DNA of 64,000 nucleotides from Palaemon carinicauda (lineage: Eukaryota > Arthropoda > Malacostraca > Decapoda > Palaemonidae), in assembly GCF_036898095.1 (NCBI RefSeq), contig NC_090735.1, positions 2,949,478 through 3,013,477 on the forward strand, given 5' to 3'. Every line of letters begins with the position of its first letter. Position 1 is the stretch's first letter. Of this stretch, positions 55,001 through 62,034 are shown piece after piece. Under the pieces are notes generated by a model. That model was not told the origin of the DNA, made no database searches, and worked only from the letters and a program-made list of their open reading frames with translations. Made by a program: the position numbers and the translations under genes.

Positions 55001-58000
55001 GACCGGAGCTTCTCTCAGTACACCTGCTGATGCAGTATACAGTACCTCAAAATCCCTAAGGAAGAAGGCGAAGCTTTGACCAGTGTCCAACTGGAAGACC
55101 CCAGGTTTGCGACTCTTCCGAGATTCAAGGGCCTTGATCAAATCAGACAGATGGCGGTCTGACTGTCGGGACCCATGTTTCTCAGCAGACACTGTCAGCT
55201 GAGCTGACATTAAAGCAGGAGCTGGAGTGATTGCCTGAAGAATCACTATCAGGATCTACATCGCAGGAAGACTCCTTGGCCTAGTGTCTCCACTCGAGGA
55301 TGGCCCCTGACTTGGCAGCATCCCCCTCAACAGTAGCTGCTGGGACCCCTTCCGGTCTGCCATAATATGCCTGGTCAGCCAGGAAATGACCCCTTACTCC
55401 ACTGATAGGATTCTTAAGCAGGCTCAATGGATTAGTAGCTAGAAAAGGTGGAGGCAAGATGTCCAAACAAGGCAGGAGACTTTCACACACCTACTACAGT
55501 TGAAAGGTTGGCCGTGAACACTGGAGGGGGCTAGAGTACTCCAATCAATGGACCCTCTCCAGTCACTAGAAGTCCACGACCATTTATATTTGGCCAGACC
55601 AGTGAGGTGGAGGAAGCACTGGTTGTCACGGTTATTGTGACCCCAATGGCAACAGGACAGGATTGCAACGACCCAATGGTCTCAATCATCGCCAACTGGA
55701 GCTTCAAGGGTCGGACCTCAGAAATCAAGTCACTTGTACGCCAGCGATGTCCAAGGAAGATCAACTTTCTTAGGTCCAAAATGTTGTTGCTGGCCACACA
55801 GAGCAAAGTGATGACCACTGCAACAGGAACAAGGATGAGGAGTTTAAAGGCAGGTTTGCACATAAACTTGTCACATATTTGCAGCTTACCCAAACACAAC
55901 TGTATATTCTTGTATTCTTCCTTTAACTTGATTCTTGAACACAACACACTGCATAAAATTCTAAAACAACCAAATTAGACAGGTAGCAAGAGTACATGTG
56001 TAATACTTGCAGCTGTATTCAAAAGCCGAGTGTCTAATTGACTGACAGCTGGGCTGGGCTTCTCCAAACTGCTGATAATTATACTGTACTACATCGTTAA
56101 ATCTTCACAGCCGGTCCAAATTCACTGATGTCATATTTCTTTTAAAGGACGATAGATTTTATTCATGTAGGAACAACAAATTATTCATTATAATTATTTC
56201 ACAAAAAGTCTTATAAAAAAATGACTCGGAAAGGTGTCATTGGTGCAAATTTAATGTAATAAGAATTACAAAAGTGTGCCATACCAATAAAAATTACAGG
56301 TAATCACAGACTTGATTTTTGCAGCATTTTGAGAGAAGTTAAATAACTTTGCTTTCATGAAGTGATTGATATGATAATGCAGTAGCTTTGCCTTTCTTTG
56401 ATGCTAAAAACATTGACTTTTCCTGTAAATCTTCATCTAACCTACCAGTACAGAAGTATATGGGCCCTCTGTTCTCTATCAGTTTTACCTTAGACACTAG
56501 CAACGTGTTTACTAACAAAACAAACTCAAAAGTTAACATACCTTTCCATATGTATATTCTCCTGAAGATTCTTTCATTGATGTCACTGAAACAACTTCTT
56601 GATTATGGCAGAGTCTTGAAAATAATAGTGTCTTTCCAGATTCACAAAGGCCAACAAGAAGTACACCACGCTTTTTACTGCCACCTCGAAATAGCCGAAA
56701 TATGAGCACTGAAAAAGAAGGAGGCTTGTAGAGTTCTCAATTATATCAATCAAATATAATAAAACCTGTAATTTTTAAAGGAAATTTTATTCTAAAGATG
56801 CAACAAGCCACAGCCTTGCAAAGTGATTGACTTTTAAAAGCAATTTGTATTTTTCCTACTTATACAACCCCAGACTTCATTCTAATTAGGAGTACGTGTA
56901 TTGCCCAAGTTAATCTGGAATAGCCATTGAATCATAAATAAGATATAATTAGGAAACGACAGATATGTGAGAGTATCCAGCCACCAGCCTTGACCGAGAA
57001 TTTTAATTTTGACATTCGGCCTCAGGACTGAGAGGGAGAATCAGGTTTATATCGCTAGGAAAAATTCCAGGTACCTTAAAATGTTGGTATTTGGAATCTT
57101 TCCTCCTTTAATTAGCCGACAGTCTTTATGACCTAGAATGAAGAGGTCTTTCCCCGGGGACGTGTCTAGCTTCCTAGTACCAAAGAAGAGCAAAGGGAGA
57201 TGACTTCAATAACCTACTTATCAGCTAATCATTGTGATAAGAAGCAAGTAATAGGGATAAGAAGCAGTTAGGATATACGTATGGCAGTAATAGGGATAAA
57301 AAGCAGTTAGGAGATGTGCCAGTAATAGGGATAAGAAGCAGTTAGGATTTGTGCCAGTAATAGGGATAAGAAGCAGTTAGGAGTTGTGCCAGTAATAGGG
57401 ATAAGAAGCAGTTAGGAGTTGTGCCAGTAATAGGGATAAAAAGCAGTTAGGAGTTGTGCCAGTAATAGGGATAAAAAGCAGTTAGGAGTTGTGCCAGTAA
57501 TAGGGATAAAAAGCAGTTAGGAGTTGTGCCAGTAATAGGGATAAGAAGCAGTTAGGATTTGTGCCAGTAATAGGGATAAGAAGCAGTTAGGAGTTGTGCC
57601 AGTAATAGGGATAAGAAGCAGTTAGGATTTGTGCCAGTAATAGGGATAAGAAGCAGTTAGGATTTGTGCCAGTAATAGGGATAAGAAGCAGTTAGGAGTT
57701 GTGCCAGTAATAGGGATAAGAAGCAGTTAGGAGTTGTTCCAGTAATAAGGATAAAAAGCAGTTAGGAGTTGTGCCAGTAATAGGGATAAAAAGCAGTTAG
57801 GAGTTGTGCCAGTAATAGGGATAAGAAGCAGTTAGGATTTGTGCCAGTAATAGGGATAAGAAGCAGTTAGGAGTTGTGCCAGTAATAGGGATAAGAAGCA
57901 GTTAGGATTTGTGCCAGTAATAGGGATAAGAAGCAGTTAGGATTTGTGCCAGTAATAAGGATAAGAAGCAGTTAGGATTTGTGCCAGTAATAGGGATAAG

Positions 58001-61000
58001 AAGCAGTTAGGAGTTGTGCCAGTAATAGGGATAAAAAGCACTTAGGAGTTGTGCCAGTAATAGGGATAAAAAGCACTTAGGAGTTGTGCCAGTAATAGGG
58101 ATAAAAAGCAGTTAGGAGTTGTGCCAGTAATAGGGATAAGAAGCAGTTAGGATTTGTGCCAGTAATAGGGATAAGAAGCAGTTAGGATTTGTGCCAGTAA
58201 TAGGGATAAAAAGCAGTTAGGAGTTGTGCCAGTAATAGGGATAAAAAGCAGTTAGGAGTTGTGCCAGTAATAGGGATAAAAAGCAGTTAGGAGTTGTGCC
58301 AGTAATAGGGATAAAAAGCAGTTAGGAGTTGTGCCAGTAATAGGGATAAAAAGCAGTTAGGAGTTGTGCCAGTAATAGGGATAAAAAGCAGTTAGGAGTT
58401 GTGCCAGTAATAGGGATAAAAAGCAGTTAGGAGTTGTGCCAGTAATAGGGATAAAAAGCAGTTAGGAGTTGTGCCAGTAATAGGGATAAGAAGCCATTAG
58501 GATTTAGGCCAGTAATAAGTTTGGGGAGACGTTATACTAAGGAGCAGAAAATCTTTTGTATCCCAGAAAAATAAACACGTGGAAGTGTGAACGAGGGCAT
58601 TTTTATTATTACTAAAAGGGGGAAGATTATCCAGTGCAATAAGTCAAATTCAACTCTTACAGAGCTAGCCAAAATATATTTTGGAATGACAAGAGCAATG
58701 AACGCCTGTACAGTACTGTATACTTAAACATATTCTCAGGGAAGCGATCATTCCAGATGCATACCTTCTCAACTGAGGCACAACTTGAGAACCTATAAAG
58801 ATCGTCTTGAGTACACTAGATATGTTTCCGGTAACTACTGTTCCTCCCTCATATACTGTACGGTACTTGGGTTGAGATTAGTTACAGGTGTTCTCGTCAC
58901 TCTGCTGGGAGAGAAGAAAAGTCTGATCACGTAGTCACTGGTCACAGTGGGACCGGATCAAGCGGTGACGGAGCTTTTAGACACCAGAGATAATCTGGAA
59001 CGTAATATATGGAGATCGTGCTCATAAAGTTTTTGTGCACTGTAGAAATCGTACTCATAAAGCTTTTGTGCATTGTGATCATGCGCTTGGCAGATCATGT
59101 TTGCTAAGCTCATGCAATTGATAGCTTGTGCAAGCAGACGATAATGCCTGATGTGCCCTCTCCAATGCCTTTTATCAAAAGCATCCTCTGCTCGCTATGA
59201 CAAATTAGAAATACTTCATGGAGGTGCGATGGATTGAGATCTGGAAGTACGCATCGTTTGAGTCGATCATCATAATAAAGTCTAATGGCCTGATCGCCTG
59301 CCTGACTGTGCTTGGATTCTCCATCATGAACAAGGTTTGCAGAACAAACTCGTTCAGGCCTGAGAGGTCAATGGCTGGTCTCAAGCCTCCAGACACCTTC
59401 TCTACAAGAAAGAGTCAACTGAAGCAGCTTGGGGAGTTGTCGTCGAGCTCTTGGAGAAGACCCTTTACCAGCATGGTCTGAACTCTCTGCTAAGCCCTTC
59501 GCCAATCCCTGGTGGTAAGACGATTACGTCGCTGGTGGTTGAATCAGAGGATGAGGAGAATTGATGAACGGGAGGTGGTACCCGGACTGAAGTACATCCA
59601 CAACCTACTGTTCCGCTATCTCTTCCATCGGGATTGCAAGCATCCTCCACAGATGGTATCATAAGACGACTAAACCCCCTAGCAGGAGTGTTGGCCTTGC
59701 TTTCTACTGCATCGCTTGCACCCTCGACATTGTCTACTATGAAAGGGCAGGTATTAGGCAAGTCCACACCTAAAATCCACTCTCATGCACTTCCTTTGAA
59801 ACAAGCGCCATCACCTACAACTCCTTGGAAGGGGTACCTTGCAGTCCAAAGGAGATTCAAATAACTCACAGGGCGTCACCAACGTGCAAACCAAACAAAG
59901 ACTTGTCCTGAGGGAGAAGCTTCCACGGGAAGGTCGTCCATCCTCAAGACTCGTCCCAAAGTCAAAGGGCCACCACTCTTCTTCATACAGCTTCCAGAAG
60001 AAACCAATGGGCAAGGGTTGGTGGGAAGCGTACCAGACGTTAGAGGACGAGGTCGGGATTTCTTTGACTTAGAGGATGACTGCAAAGGCGAAGAATACCT
60101 TTCAAACTTCTTCCCTCTTCTTACCAAACGCAATCCACTGGGAAGGTGACCACTACCAATTTCTGACTGCTAGTGTCCTCTGTAGGCAGGGCACAACAGA
60201 CTGGGATCCTTCTCTTTCACACACGTGAAGATACCGCAATATTGTTCTGATACCCCCAGACAAGTCTGTATACCTGCAGGCATCCCCACAACAGCAAACA
60301 ATCGCAAACAAGGTGGAAAGAAAAAAAAGAGAAAGGAATTAAACAGCCAAGCCACTGCAGCCAGTGGAAGAACTCTGTTCTCACTGACGGCTGAAAGTCA
60401 TAAAAGTTTAACAGCCAAGTACTCCAGCTTTGCTGATATCCAAACTATGAAAAGGACAAAGATTTGTATTCGTGAAGGAACAAATTATCTCCTTCCTCCT
60501 CTGTCCTGGCAAGCAGTACGTGTTACCCTACACGTGTGGCCGAGTATTTTAGCATTATTTAATCATCAAATTAATCATGTAGTTTAATTGATCTGTGCTC
60601 TGCCGTGGCTCACTTTGCAACAACTAAAGAAATCTCACTTCTATCATATTCAAATGTATTGTGCTGCTGACTGCATACAATCCACTGATATATACTGTAC
60701 ACTTAACAAAGGGGTGAGTTTTAGCTTTGCATCCCAAAATCTGTGCAAACATTAGACTTTGCTTCTATTCCTCATTATCAGAATTGACATACTTTGCCTC
60801 CGGTCCTCATTATCAGACTAAATATATCAAACACACATTTCTGCAATAACATATCATTATCCACATGACGGTACTGAAATGGGGACATTTTTTACATTGT
60901 ATATCCCAATATGGAAAATAACCAAGCGATTATGAATGTAAAACGTTGGGATTTAGATTCTGTTCGAACAAGTAACTTACGACTGAAACACCTATCAGAA

Positions 61001-61994
61001 TTTTTATGAACTGCACACAGGAGCTGTTCGTAGCAGGTGTCAAGATGAAAATGGTAGTAGGAAAATGGGAATTTTTTCTTAAAAATTTGTAAGGAAAATG
61101 GGAATTTTTTCTTAAAAATTTGTAAGGAAAATGGGAATTTTTTCTTAAAAATTTGTAAGGAAAATGGGAATTTTTTCTTAAAAATTTGTAAGGAAAATGG
61201 GAATTTTTTCTTAAAAATTTGTAAGGAAAATGGGAATTTTTTCTTAAAAATTTGTAAGGAAAATGGGAATTTTTTCTTAAAAATTTGTAATTATGTTAAC
61301 AGTGGCTGCCGATATGATATGGGGGTTCAAAATACTGTAGTGTATTTGAGTAGAATTATTTGATTATGTCCTTGCCAATGTCCTAACTAATATTGTACTG
61401 TACTGTAACAAAACCCCAGGAGATATCGGTATTCCATTTGATATTCAAAGCATCCAGTCTATAGGTACTTTCGATACCTTAATTTCCTGTCACTTACATA
61501 TCCCATCAATTCTTCCGACTGGTTATTTTATGTAAATATGCATTTTCGACCATTTATATTGGTAAAGTTGTATTGTATTACAGGGTGTGATTTCCATTAA
61601 CCGTAGGATATAGATATATATATATTTCTGAAACTATTCATTTGCGACGGGAACGAGTGTCATTTTCGGAGAGCGTAATTTTTTCTATAAGAAAAAGTAG
61701 TTTTTTTGCCTAGATTACATTGCCCTGTAATACACTACAATACCTTTTTATTTTTGTAAATCACACGTTTTTGATATTTCGTCTCTGAAAACTAACTTAA
61801 ACTCAACCTAACTTAATCTAACATAGTAAATACATTATAACCTTGGAATTTGGTCCAGAGGGTGAATCTAGTACGTTGGAACAGGGTAAGGTAAAATTAT
61901 AAAAGGTTTGTTTTACCATCATATACCATTTTCCCCAGTATGTTTTCCCCACACAAAACCCCAGGTTCCCACTGGGGGGTCCCCCATTATCAGA

Positions 61995-62034
<40 letters not shown>

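Noticed and set aside
54908..55246. Host protein-coding exon on the minus strand
   Set aside because: It lies inside SRPRB intron 2, has no splice-supported partner, and its sequence flavour is that of a retroelement gag.
55531..55978. Overlapping ORFs on both strands
   Set aside because: Neither shows a recognisable domain or conserved motif; probably chance.
60225..60587. 120-codon plus ORF
   Set aside because: Lys-rich low-complexity stretch, no domain, intronic.
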